Assembly: GCF_013035425.1 (NCBI RefSeq)
Contig: NZ_WQHX01000014.1
Span: 1 to 44,293, forward strand
Reading direction: 5' to 3'
DNA length: 44,293 bases
Source of the DNA: Ruegeria arenilitoris
GTDB lineage: Bacteria > Pseudomonadota > Alphaproteobacteria > Rhodobacterales > Rhodobacteraceae
In this document: positions 8,928-17,077 of the stretch, in pieces
Layout of the letters: each line of letters starts with the position of its first letter
How positions within the stretch are numbered: position 1 is the first letter of the stretch
Notes under the pieces: generated by a model
Told to the model about the DNA's origin: nothing
What the model saw: the letters and a program-made list of their open reading frames with translations, nothing else
Database searches by the model: none
Made by a program: the position numbers and the translations under genes

Positions 8928-10330
8928 GCCGCCCTGCCCTGCAAAAGCGGCCTGACATCAGTGATTTTGCCTGTTACGGCTGCTGCAGCGACCATCGCCG
9001 GGGACATCAGATGCGTTCGCGCGCCACGTCCCTGACGTCCGCGGAAATTACGGTTGGTCGAGGATGCGCAGCGCTTACCCTCAGCAACAACATCTCCGTT
9101 CATGCCAACGCACATTGAACAGCCTGAAGCGGCCCATTCCAACCCAGCATCTCGAAAGATCCTGTCCAACCCCTCTTCTTCAGCCTGCTTCTTAACCCGC
9201 GCTGACCCGGGTGCGACGAGCCCCGGCACAATCGCCCGGCGCCCTGATAAAACCAAAGCCGCCTCTCTAAGGTCTTCAATGCGGCCATTTGTACAGGAGC
9301 CGATAAAGACTTGATCAACCGAGATCCCGTCCAAGGGTTGCCCTGGCGCTAAACCCATATATTCCAGCGCATCGCGAACCGAGCTTGATTTGGCCGGGTC
9401 AGCAAGTTCTGGGCTCGGAACCTTGGCAGATATGGGCAGGGCCTGCTCTGGGCTGGTGCCCCAAGTGACGGTTGGCGCGATTTCAGCGGCGCTCAGCGTG
9501 ACCTCGCGGTCGAAACCTGCGCCTTCGTCTGTCACAAGTCCTTGCCATGCGCGTCGCGCACCTTCAAGGACTGCACCTGAAGGCGCGTAATCCCGACCTT
9601 CTAGATAGGCATAAGTCACCTCGTCCGGTGCCACCATGCCAAACCGCGCCCCGCCTTCGATTGAGAGGTTGCACAGTGTCATGCGCCCCTCCATCGACAA
9701 ATCCCGGATAGTCTGGCCTGTGTATTCAACTGCGTGGCCCTGCGCGCCGCCGGCACCCAAACGCGCAATCCAATTCAGTGCAATGTCCTTGGCCGTAACG
9801 CCGAACCCTAAATTACCATCGACGACTATGCGCATCGCCTTGGGCTTTCGTTGCCAGACTGTTTGTGTCGCCAGCACATGAGCGACCTCCGTCGCTCCTA
9901 TCCCGAATGCCAATGCGCCAAATGCACCATGTGTGGATGTGTGGCTATCCCCGCAATTGATCAGAAGTCCAGGTAAAGTCAGACCCAACTCTGGTCCGAT
10001 CACATGCACAATGCCCTGTGCCGGATCATTCAGATCAAAAATCCTAAGTTTGTGACGAGACGCGTTGTTCCGCAAGGTCTCGATCATCCGGGCGATCTTT
10101 GGATCGGCGATCCGTTCTCGGTTTCTTGTTGGCGCGTAATGATCTACCACCGCAAAGGTTAGTCCCGGCTCAGCCACCGGTAAGCCGCGTTCCGATAGCT
10201 TGGCAAAAGCATGATGCGACCCTTCGTGCACAAGATGCCTATCAACCCAAAGCAGCGACACACCATCCTCGCGCCTCAAAACCTCGTGCGAAGCCCAGAG
10301 TTTGTCGAGCATGGTGCGGGGTGCGTTCAT
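8924..10330 (-). CDS. leuC: 3-isopropylmalate dehydratase large subunit-like protein (LeuC family)
   Basis: 468 residues, the canonical bacterial LeuC length. All three cluster ligands of the aconitase superfamily are present: Cys346 (FIGSCTNGR), Cys404 and Cys407 (SGCSMCVGMNGD), so a [4Fe-4S] cluster is expected. NCGDSHTSTHGAFGALAFG at about 125-143 and NRNFRGRQGRG near the C-terminus are LeuC-type rather than aconitase-type. The ATG overlaps the gntR stop by 4 bases and its own stop overlaps leuD. By sequence it would pass as a leucine-pathway enzyme; the catabolic neighbourhood suggests a paralog acting on another 2- or 3-substituted malate or maleate. Whether another leuCD exists in the genome would decide this. 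Confidence 0.92.
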   Translation of the reverse strand: MNAPRTMLDKLWASHEVLRREDGVSLLWVDRHLVHEGSHHAFAKLSERGLPVAEPGLTFAVVDHYAPTRNRERIADPKIARMIETLRNNASRHKLRIFDLNDPAQGIVHVIGPELGLTLPGLLINCGDSHTSTHGAFGALAFGIGATEVAHVLATQTVWQRKPKAMRIVVDGNLGFGVTAKDIALNWIARLGAGGAQGHAVEYTGQTIRDLSMEGRMTLCNLSIEGGARFGMVAPDEVTYAYLEGRDYAPSGAVLEGARRAWQGLVTDEGAGFDREVTLSAAEIAPTVTWGTSPEQALPISAKVPSPELADPAKSSSVRDALEYMGLAPGQPLDGISVDQVFIGSCTNGRIEDLREAALVLSGRRAIVPGLVAPGSARVKKQAEEEGLDRIFRDAGLEWAASGCSMCVGMNGDVVAEGKRCASSTNRNFRGRQGRGARTHLMSPAMVAAAAVTGKITDVRPLLQGRAA

Positions 10331-11130
10331 TCACCAACCTCCTCGCTGCGCCCGATAGCAGGTTCCCAATGCCGCGCTGACCCGGTTCCCACGCGCGTTA
10401 AAGGCATCTCGAGACGAAACATGTCAGAGCGATACAGACCAGAAAGATACTCGACCCCATTGCCTTCGACGTCTCGAACGATCCGTTTCAACGACAACAA
10501 GGCAGATCCAACGGCGACGCCCAATGCCTCGGCCACGTCAGGCCCCGCCAACGTCGCGGAAACGGTCTGATGCGCTTCTTCAATCTGTACGCCGCCGCGT
10601 TCCAGAAGTTTAAAAAGCGGTGTAGTCGCTAAGTCGCTTTCCGAATAGTTGCGAGCAATCAAAGCCGGCACATAAGTCGTCAGATGCGAAAACGGGACAT
10701 CATTAGTCAGGCGCACCCTTGTGGCAATCTGTACTTGCTGATCGCTCGGCAACCCCATCGCAAGCGCCACCACATCTGGTGCTTTGCCGTATGAAAATGA
10801 CAAAAGCCGCGCGGTGGTGCTTTGCCCCATTTCAACCAGCTGCGGCATCAGCGTGTTGAAGTCCATTGCTGCTGGCGCTCCGAGGGCGGATTGACCAGAA
10901 ACCCTAGTGCCGCTACCTGCCTGACGTTCGATCAAACCATTTCGTGAAAGAGTGTCGAGCGCCCGCCGAACGGTCACGCGCGAAACCCCGAACTTCTCGG
11001 CTAGCCGCTGCTCACCGGGCAGGGTTTCACCCGCTGAAAGCTGACCTTCCGTGATCTGATCGTGCAGATACAGGTAGACGCGCTGCGCCTTTGTCCCGTC
11101 GGGAAGATTGGCCCCATTAATCTTGTTCAC
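10327..11130 (-). CDS. GntR family transcriptional regulator (HutC/UTRA type)
   Basis: 267 residues. The N-terminal third is a winged helix (LPGEQRLAEKFGVSRVTVRR, with LIERQAGSGTRV as the wing). The rest fits the UTRA ligand-binding domain of the HutC subfamily (YLSGLYRSDMFRLEMP near the end). The start is a GTG with a GGGGG-rich site about 9 bases upstream. It is the first gene of the leftward operon, divergent from the catabolic genes, and overlaps the leuC-like gene by 4 bases. HutC-type regulators are usually repressors released by a pathway metabolite. Here it most likely controls both directions through the palindrome in the 148-base intergenic region. Confidence 0.93.
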   Translation of the reverse strand: MNKINGANLPDGTKAQRVYLYLHDQITEGQLSAGETLPGEQRLAEKFGVSRVTVRRALDTLSRNGLIERQAGSGTRVSGQSALGAPAAMDFNTLMPQLVEMGQSTTARLLSFSYGKAPDVVALAMGLPSDQQVQIATRVRLTNDVPFSHLTTYVPALIARNYSESDLATTPLFKLLERGGVQIEEAHQTVSATLAGPDVAEALGVAVGSALLSLKRIVRDVEGNGVEYLSGLYRSDMFRLEMPLTRVGTGSARHWEPAIGRSEEVGE

Positions 11131-11200
11131 CCGATGATTCCCCCTTTCACAGCGCTTCCAATCGTAGATCCGACACTTGGAAAATCAAGCATTAGTATTA

Positions 11201-11229
11201 TTGCAACTCCAAAAATAGTCTTACATTAT
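11201..11229 (+). promoter_or_regulatory. Candidate sigma-70 promoter of the rightward catabolic operon
   Basis: TTGCAA (-35, 11201-11206) and CATTAT (-10, 11224-11229) are spaced by 17 bases, 50 bases ahead of the first gene. The predicted transcription start would fall close to or within the palindrome at 11241-11256. Confidence 0.45.
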
Positions 11230-11240
11230 TTTCCAAACCT

Positions 11241-11256
11241 GTATTACAAATAATAC
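11241..11256. promoter_or_regulatory. Perfect palindrome, candidate GntR operator
   Basis: GTATTA-CAAA-TAATAC has perfect 6-base arms, in the size range of HutC/GntR half-sites. A further half-like copy GTATTA lies at 11195-11200. The palindrome sits between the candidate -10 box and the AGGAGGA ribosome-binding site (11264-11270) of the first rightward gene, where a bound repressor would block transcription. Confidence 0.6.
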
Positions 11257-11278
11257 ATTACACAGGAGGATCTTTTGC

Positions 11279-11845
11279 ATGCCGATTGTCGAACTGCATG
11301 TAATCAGTGGCTATAGCACGCAAGAAAAACAACGACTTGGCGAGGCTCTGACCAATGCGGTACGATTCGTATTGCCCGCTGCACCGGAACTTGTGACTGT
11401 TCTGATCCACGACATTTCCGATCAGAACTACTATCGCAGCGGCAAGACCAGACGGCCGGCTCCAGCGAAAGAAGACCCCAAACTTATCGTACGCGAATTT
11501 CTGTCCGAAATGGGCGACCGTGCGTTTGAAAACGCACACAAAAGACTGACCCCGAATTTCGTTATGCAATTCCCCGGCGCGGCACCTATGCGAGATTTGG
11601 TCGAGCTCAAGAACTGGGCCGCGACCCGTTACCGCCGTATTGCAAAAACTTACGAAGGCTTTGATGCCATGCAAAGCAATGACGACGCAGCGATCGTTTA
11701 TTGCAGGGGTACGTTATCGGGTGAATGGACGGATGGGACACCATTTGAAGGCATCCGTTTCATTGACCGGTTTGAGATTAAGAACAATCTGATCGCACGG
11801 CAGGATGTCTGGAACGACATTGCAGAAACAAGGGCGCAGTCATGA
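11279..11845 (+). CDS. Tautomerase-NTF2/SnoaL-like fusion protein
   Basis: Residues 1 to about 62 resemble a 4-oxalocrotonate tautomerase subunit. The chain starts MPIVELHV, so removal of Met exposes the catalytic N-terminal proline, followed by the helix and a second strand (PELVTVLIHDI). Residues about 70-188 fit the SnoaL/NTF2-like cone fold (FLSEMGDRAFENAHKRLTP, ending RFEIKNNLIARQDVWND). Both parts are common alone; the fusion is unusual. The strong AGGAGGA site 8 bases upstream fixes the start. It is the first gene of the rightward operon and overlaps hyuB by 4 bases. It may handle an enol/keto step of the pathway. The exact reaction is unknown. Confidence 0.85.
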   Translation: MPIVELHVISGYSTQEKQRLGEALTNAVRFVLPAAPELVTVLIHDISDQNYYRSGKTRRPAPAKEDPKLIVREFLSEMGDRAFENAHKRLTPNFVMQFPGAAPMRDLVELKNWAATRYRRIAKTYEGFDAMQSNDDAAIVYCRGTLSGEWTDGTPFEGIRFIDRFEIKNNLIARQDVWNDIAETRAQS

Positions 11846-13536
11846 GCGAAATTGACCCGATCACTCTTTCGGTTCTGGCGGGCCGCATGGAGCAAATCGC
11901 CGACGAAATGGACGCGACTCTGTTTCGAGCAGCCTTCAACCCGATCATTGCCGAGGCCCATGACGCCAGCCACGGGCTTTATTCTGCAACAACCGGCGAT
12001 ACGTTGGTTCAGGGCAAATCCGGATTACCGATCTTTGTGGGTGTGATGTCTTTTGCCGTAAAAGCGGTGATCGAGAAAGCCGCATCTGACGGAGATCTGG
12101 AAGATGGCGACATCTATATCTTTAACGATGCGCATATAGGTGGCACGCATTTGTCTGACATGCGATTGGTGCGACCATATTTCCGCAACGGCAAATTGTT
12201 TTGCTTTCTCGCGTCGGTCGGGCACTGGCATGACGTTGGCGGTGCAGTTCCCGGAAATTACAACCCTGCTGCAACAGAAGTGTTTCAAGAAGCCTTTGTC
12301 ATGCCGCCTGTAAAGTTGGCGCGCAAGGGCGCGGTTAATCAGGATATTATCGATATTCTGTTGCGCAACACCCGTCTGCCTCAATCAGCAATGGGCGATC
12401 TGAATGGGCAACTGGGCGCCCTGGACCTTGGGGTCCGGAGGATGGACGAGTTGTTGGACGAATACGAGGCAGAAACGGTTTCGGCCGCTCTTGAATCGCT
12501 CAGCAATCGGGCCGAGGTGCTCATGCGCTCTGAGTTGCAGGATTTACCAGATGGCCGGTGGGAAGCCGAGGATTTCCTCGACAACGACGGTATCATCGAT
12601 GCTCCGCTTCGCATCAATCTGGCGCTTGAAATAAAAGGGGATAGAATGGTGCTTGATTTCACTGGTTCATCTCAGCAATGCGCTGGGCCGGTGAATATCG
12701 CCCTGCCCACGACTGTGGCAACCGCCTATGTCGCAATCAAACACGTCTTTCCGTCGCTGCCAGCTAACGCAGGGGTTATGCGCCCTATCGAAGTGATCGT
12801 ACCCGAAGACAGTCTGTTGTCCGCTGATTTCCCCGCCCCAACAGGCGGATACACAGAGACTATTTTGCGGATGATCGATGTGGTGTTCTCCGCCTTTGCC
12901 AAGGCTGCACCGGATCGGGTTGTCGCCAATGCCTACGGCACGATCAATGCGCTTTCCATCGCTGGTAAACGTTCAAACGGGCAGCCATGGGTTATGTTTA
13001 GTTTTTACGGCGGGGGTCACGGCGGGTCTGTAGAAAGCGACGGCTTAAACCATGGCAACGCGCCGATTTCGACGGCGACGATCCCGCCGTTGGAAATTCT
13101 TGAAGCCGCCTATCCGGTTATGTTTCGTAAATGGGCTTTGCGTCCCGACAGCGCTGGCGCCGGCGCCCACCGCGGCGGACTTGGCGCTGTCTATGAGATT
13201 GAAGTGCTCGAGGAAAACGGCGCCGAGGCATTCTTGTTTGGCGAACGTGGCAAGTTTCCTCCAAAGGGTATCGCCCAAGGTGGGAACGGGGCGATGAATG
13301 TCTTCACCTACGAACAGGACGATGGCTGGAAGGCACCGCCTCTGGTTTCAAAAACGAGGGGGATCAAATTGAAGCAGGGACAAGCAGTTCGCCTTGAAAC
13401 ACCCGGTGGTGGTGGATATGGCGCCGCAAACAGCCGCTCTTCAGAGGCTATCGCCAGGGACGTGGCGCGCGGACTGGTCAGCGACGAACGGGCGGATCAG
13501 GTGTATGGCACCGCGTGGCGGGAAGTGACGCCATGA
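11842..13536 (+). CDS. hyuB: Hydantoinase B/oxoprolinase family protein (HyuB)
   Basis: 564 residues, matching the HyuB/5-oxoprolinase C-terminal-half family. Diagnostic stretches are DPITLSVLAGRMEQIADEM at the N-terminus, NDAHIGGTHLSDMRLVRPYF, GHWHDVGGAVPGNY, the middle DFTGSSQQCAGPVNIA and the C-terminal ETPGGGGYG. With HyuA it forms an ATP-dependent enzyme; characterised relatives open hydantoins, 5-oxoproline or caprolactam, or carboxylate acetone and acetophenone. The gene overlaps the tautomerase gene by 4 bases at its start and hyuA by 4 bases at its end, so the subunits are coupled. Substrate cannot be assigned from sequence. Confidence 0.94.
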   Translation: MSEIDPITLSVLAGRMEQIADEMDATLFRAAFNPIIAEAHDASHGLYSATTGDTLVQGKSGLPIFVGVMSFAVKAVIEKAASDGDLEDGDIYIFNDAHIGGTHLSDMRLVRPYFRNGKLFCFLASVGHWHDVGGAVPGNYNPAATEVFQEAFVMPPVKLARKGAVNQDIIDILLRNTRLPQSAMGDLNGQLGALDLGVRRMDELLDEYEAETVSAALESLSNRAEVLMRSELQDLPDGRWEAEDFLDNDGIIDAPLRINLALEIKGDRMVLDFTGSSQQCAGPVNIALPTTVATAYVAIKHVFPSLPANAGVMRPIEVIVPEDSLLSADFPAPTGGYTETILRMIDVVFSAFAKAAPDRVVANAYGTINALSIAGKRSNGQPWVMFSFYGGGHGGSVESDGLNHGNAPISTATIPPLEILEAAYPVMFRKWALRPDSAGAGAHRGGLGAVYEIEVLEENGAEAFLFGERGKFPPKGIAQGGNGAMNVFTYEQDDGWKAPPLVSKTRGIKLKQGQAVRLETPGGGGYGAANSRSSEAIARDVARGLVSDERADQVYGTAWREVTP

Positions 13537-15593
13537 CCGGACGCATGATCGGTGTGGATGTCGGGGGCACGTTCACGGATGTCTTTGTTCTGAACGAAGC
13601 AGATGGCAGCGCGACCGTCGCCAAGGTTCCCACCACACGGCCAGATCAGTCGGGCGGATTCCTTGACGGGATCGGACGCGAGGTCGACGATCTGTCAGAG
13701 ATCTCCGTTGTCGTACACGGCACTACAGCAGGCACCAATGCCCTGCTGGAACGCAAAGGTGCCAGAACTGGTGTGATTTGTACTGAGGGCCTGAGGGACG
13801 TGTTGGAAATGCGCCGCAGAGATCGGCCGCGAACCTGGGGCTTACGTGGTGATTTTGAACCCGTCGTGGATCGCCGCGACCGGCTAGAGGTGCCGGAACG
13901 CACGCTGGCAGACGGCAGTATTCGCACGCAGGTTGATCTGGATTCCGTACGCAGAGCCGCAAAGCAATTACTGAAGCAGGGGTGCGAAGCCGTCGCGATC
14001 CTATTTGCCAATGCCTATGCCAACCCGGAAAACGAAGTCGCCGCTGTCGCCGCGGTGCGTGAAATCTGGCCAAATCCGCATGTGTCCGCCTCTTCAGAAA
14101 TTCTGCCAGAAATCCGAGAATTCGAACGGTTCTCGACCACGGCACTGAACGCCTATCTGCAGCCCGAAGTCTCAGGCTATTTAACCCGCTTGGAAAACGC
14201 CCTGCAATCCGACGGATTCGATGGCGAATTCATGATTGTCCAATCCAATGGCGGTGTCATGGGCGTCAACACTGCATCCCGCCTTCCGGTACGCACGGCG
14301 CTGTCCGGTCCGGCAGCAGGCGTCATCGCCGCCGGTTATATCGCGCAATCCGCTGGCTTCGACAATGTCATTACGGGGGATATGGGTGGTACCAGCTTTG
14401 ACGTTTCGCTGATCTCCAAGGGACAGACGATGTTGTCAGCTCAGACCTCAATCGATTTTGGCATGGTTGTTCGCAACCCGATGATCGAGATAACGACCAT
14501 TGGCGCGGGTGGCGGCTCGATTGCTTGGGTCGACAAGGGAGGACTGCTGAACATCGGCCCTGAAAGCGCTGGATCGAATCCCGGCCCGGTGGCTTACGGT
14601 ATGGGAAACGATCGCCCGACTGTAACGGATGCAAATGTTGTGCTTGGTCGTATCGATCCGGAAAATCCCATTGGCGGCAAACTGGAACGGCTGGACGTAG
14701 AGGCCGCAGGAAATGCGATCGATGCCCATGTGGGCGAACTACTGGGCTTGTCCAGACTTGAGGCGGCCGAAGCCATCCTGCGCGTCGCCAATTCACGCAT
14801 GGCCGGAGCGATCCGACTTGTCAGCATTGAGCGTGGATTCGATCCCAAACGTTTTGTCTTCATGCCGTTCGGCGGCGGCGGCGCGTTACATGCCGGGGCA
14901 ATGCTGGCCGAAGTGGGGATATCCCGCGCCATTGTTCCGCGTTTTCCCGGGGTCACCTCGGCGTTAGGCTGTGTGATCGCTGATATGCGGCAGGATTTCG
15001 TACAAACGGTCAATACCCTGGTCACACAGTTGGACGAAGCTGCTTTGGGCGCATTTATGCAAGAGCATGTGGATCAGGGCATGGCACTGCTTGGTGCATC
15101 GCGGACCAGTTTCGAGCGACATGAGATTTCATTCGAGCTCGACATGGCATATCTGGGACAAACTCATACCGTGCCGGTGCCACTGACTGTTACGCAGACA
15201 AACGGTACGGTCACTGCGCCCAGCAAAGCCGACATCGAACAGGCTTTTGATACAGCTTATCATGCTACCTATGGAAGGCTATTGAACAACGGCGTGAGAC
15301 GGATAATGAACCTGCGCAGCGCAGTCACAGGCAAACGGCCGAAGTTCGATCTCACCTCCCTCGCTCCCGAAACCGAAGGCGTCGTTGCACCATCGGCGAT
15401 ACGGAAGGTTCATTTTGGGCACGCCTGGTATGACACCGCCATTTATGATCGCTTGTCTTTGCCAGTTGGCACTGCAATCAAAGGTCCAGCCATCCTGACG
15501 CAACCGGACACTACAGTCCTGATCGAACCAGATTTTCAGGGTCGCGTAGACGCCTTTGGCAACACGATCATCGAACCGCAAAAGGAGGACTGA
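13533..15593 (+). CDS. hyuA: Hydantoinase A/oxoprolinase family protein (HyuA)
   Basis: 686 residues from the ATG that overlaps the hyuB stop; an in-frame GTG 18 bases earlier is possible but less likely. The N-terminus has the ATP-binding phosphate motif of the actin/hexokinase-like fold (GVDVGGTFTD). HGTTAGTNALLERKGARTG and the middle GDMGGTSFDVSLI are family hallmarks, as is FMPFGGGGALHAG. HyuA phosphorylates the substrate carbonyl so that the partner HyuB can cleave or carboxylate it. Together they would open a cyclic amide, imide or hydantoin-like ring in this pathway. The gene is followed directly by the isochorismatase-like gene, whose AAGGAGG site lies in the end of hyuA. Confidence 0.95.
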   Translation: MTGRMIGVDVGGTFTDVFVLNEADGSATVAKVPTTRPDQSGGFLDGIGREVDDLSEISVVVHGTTAGTNALLERKGARTGVICTEGLRDVLEMRRRDRPRTWGLRGDFEPVVDRRDRLEVPERTLADGSIRTQVDLDSVRRAAKQLLKQGCEAVAILFANAYANPENEVAAVAAVREIWPNPHVSASSEILPEIREFERFSTTALNAYLQPEVSGYLTRLENALQSDGFDGEFMIVQSNGGVMGVNTASRLPVRTALSGPAAGVIAAGYIAQSAGFDNVITGDMGGTSFDVSLISKGQTMLSAQTSIDFGMVVRNPMIEITTIGAGGGSIAWVDKGGLLNIGPESAGSNPGPVAYGMGNDRPTVTDANVVLGRIDPENPIGGKLERLDVEAAGNAIDAHVGELLGLSRLEAAEAILRVANSRMAGAIRLVSIERGFDPKRFVFMPFGGGGALHAGAMLAEVGISRAIVPRFPGVTSALGCVIADMRQDFVQTVNTLVTQLDEAALGAFMQEHVDQGMALLGASRTSFERHEISFELDMAYLGQTHTVPVPLTVTQTNGTVTAPSKADIEQAFDTAYHATYGRLLNNGVRRIMNLRSAVTGKRPKFDLTSLAPETEGVVAPSAIRKVHFGHAWYDTAIYDRLSLPVGTAIKGPAILTQPDTTVLIEPDFQGRVDAFGNTIIEPQKED

Positions 15594-16214
15594 ATGAGCG
15601 ATCCAGGAACCTGGGACCCGCAAAAGACGGCGTTGCTGACCATCGATCTTCAGAACGACTTCATCCATCCTGAAGGTGCCTATGGCCGAGCTGGGCAATC
15701 GGCCCCAGAAATTGCAGCACTTCCAGAACGCATCGCTCCTTTGGCAAGGAGGCTACAAGCGGCGGGCGGGCGCTATTTTTCCGCACAGTTTACTCTTGTA
15801 CCGGACCGCGATGGCGAACCTCTGATTGCACCGCATCTCAAGCAATTGCGCCCGTTCTTGACCAAAGGTGACTTTGCGCCGGGAGGATTTGGTCACAGCT
15901 TGGTCGATACACTGCAACCCTGTGATTTCGTCATCGAAAAGGTGGCATACTCTGCCTTCTACCAGACACGACTGGAATATCTGATGCGCGCTTTGGGCAT
16001 TGAAAATCTGATTGTCGGGGGCATCGTAACCAATGGCGGTGTTGCCTCGACTTTGCGGGATGCGCATCTGCGTGATGTCGAAACCGTCATGCTAACAGAC
16101 GGATGCGCCGCATTTCGGCAGGAGGTACATGAGGCAACAATTCTTTCGCTTGGCACGGTCACTCACCAGCGGAGTTGCGCTCAGATGATGACGTGGATGG
16201 AGGGAGCCAAATGA
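15594..16214 (+). CDS. Isochorismatase-fold hydrolase with Gly in place of catalytic Cys
   Basis: 206 residues. The family framework is clear: Asp18 in TIDLQNDF, Lys116 in VIEKVAYSAF and the cis-peptide loop GGIVTNGGVASTLRDA. In amidases of this family the loop reads TNxCV with a nucleophilic Cys. Here the aligned position is Gly149. The true isochorismatases EntB and PhzD also lack the Cys, having Gly there, and hydrolyse a vinyl ether through Asp and Lys without a thiol. So the protein is probably not a classical amidase, despite its place beside hydantoinase genes, and may act on an enol-ether or other non-amide intermediate. The ATG directly follows the hyuA stop, and its own stop overlaps the next gene by 4 bases. 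Confidence 0.88.
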   Translation: MSDPGTWDPQKTALLTIDLQNDFIHPEGAYGRAGQSAPEIAALPERIAPLARRLQAAGGRYFSAQFTLVPDRDGEPLIAPHLKQLRPFLTKGDFAPGGFGHSLVDTLQPCDFVIEKVAYSAFYQTRLEYLMRALGIENLIVGGIVTNGGVASTLRDAHLRDVETVMLTDGCAAFRQEVHEATILSLGTVTHQRSCAQMMTWMEGAK

Positions 16215-17077
16215 ACCTCAAATCCCGCCTTTCAAAGAAGGACATTCTCGTTGCGCCGGGTGTGTATGACGGGTTGACGGCCTCTTTGGCTGAAAAAGCT
16301 GGCTTCGAGGCCCTCTATCTAAGCGGGGCAGCCGTCGCATATACTCGATTGGGCCGTCCCGATATCGGGCTTTCCACTGCGTCCGAGATGGCAGACACGA
16401 TGACCCTGATCGCAGATCGGGTCTTGTTACCTGTTATCATCGACGCTGACACCGGTTTTGGTAACGCACTGAACGCTCAGCGAACCATGCGGCTATATGA
16501 ACGTGCCGGTGCATCGGCACTGCAAGTTGAAGACCAAACCTATCCGAAACGCTGCGGACATTTATCAGACAAATCACTTATCCCAGCGCAGGAAATGGCT
16601 GGGAAGATCAAGGCGATGGTCGACGCGCGCGCCAGAAGTGACACTCTGATTATTGCCCGAACAGACGCAATTGCCGTTGAGGGTTTCAACGCCGCGACCG
16701 ACCGGGCAGAAACATATCTGGAGGCGGGTGCTGATATCCTCTTCCTCGAAGCTCCGCAGAGCCGCGGACAACTGACGTCCATCGCGGATCAATTTGCTCC
16801 CCGTGTCCCACTTTTGGCTAACATGGTTGAAGGTGGCGCAACACCGATTCTTGGCGCCGATGATTTGGAGGCGCAGGGCTATTCCATCGTAATATTCCCT
16901 GGTGGGATCGTTCGGGCTTTGGCAAAAACTGCTCAGTCATACTATCAGAGTCTGGCTGCCAACGGCTCAAACAAGCCCTTTGCGAAGAACATGTTCGACT
17001 TCAACGGTCTGAACGAAGTCATCGGAACAGCCGAGATGCTGGATGCCGGGGCCCGCTACGATGACACCCAACGTTGA
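16211..17077 (+). CDS. Isocitrate lyase/PEP mutase superfamily lyase
   Basis: 288 residues from the ATG overlapping the preceding stop. The superfamily core is intact: DADTGFGN (metal-binding Asp78/Asp80), QVEDQTYPKRCGH with the lyase Cys115, IIARTDAIAVEGF, and ANMVEGGATP. The KRCGH loop marks C-C lyases such as 2-methylisocitrate lyase and 2,3-dimethylmalate lyase, rather than phosphonomutases. Such enzymes split a 2-hydroxy-diacid into pyruvate (or glyoxylate) and a second acid. Together with the LeuCD-like hydratase in the same regulon, this suggests hydration of an alkylated maleate-type diacid followed by retro-aldol cleavage, a pair known from nicotinate fermentation. The specific substrate is inferred, not seen. 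Confidence 0.88.
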   Translation: MNLKSRLSKKDILVAPGVYDGLTASLAEKAGFEALYLSGAAVAYTRLGRPDIGLSTASEMADTMTLIADRVLLPVIIDADTGFGNALNAQRTMRLYERAGASALQVEDQTYPKRCGHLSDKSLIPAQEMAGKIKAMVDARARSDTLIIARTDAIAVEGFNAATDRAETYLEAGADILFLEAPQSRGQLTSIADQFAPRVPLLANMVEGGATPILGADDLEAQGYSIVIFPGGIVRALAKTAQSYYQSLAANGSNKPFAKNMFDFNGLNEVIGTAEMLDAGARYDDTQR

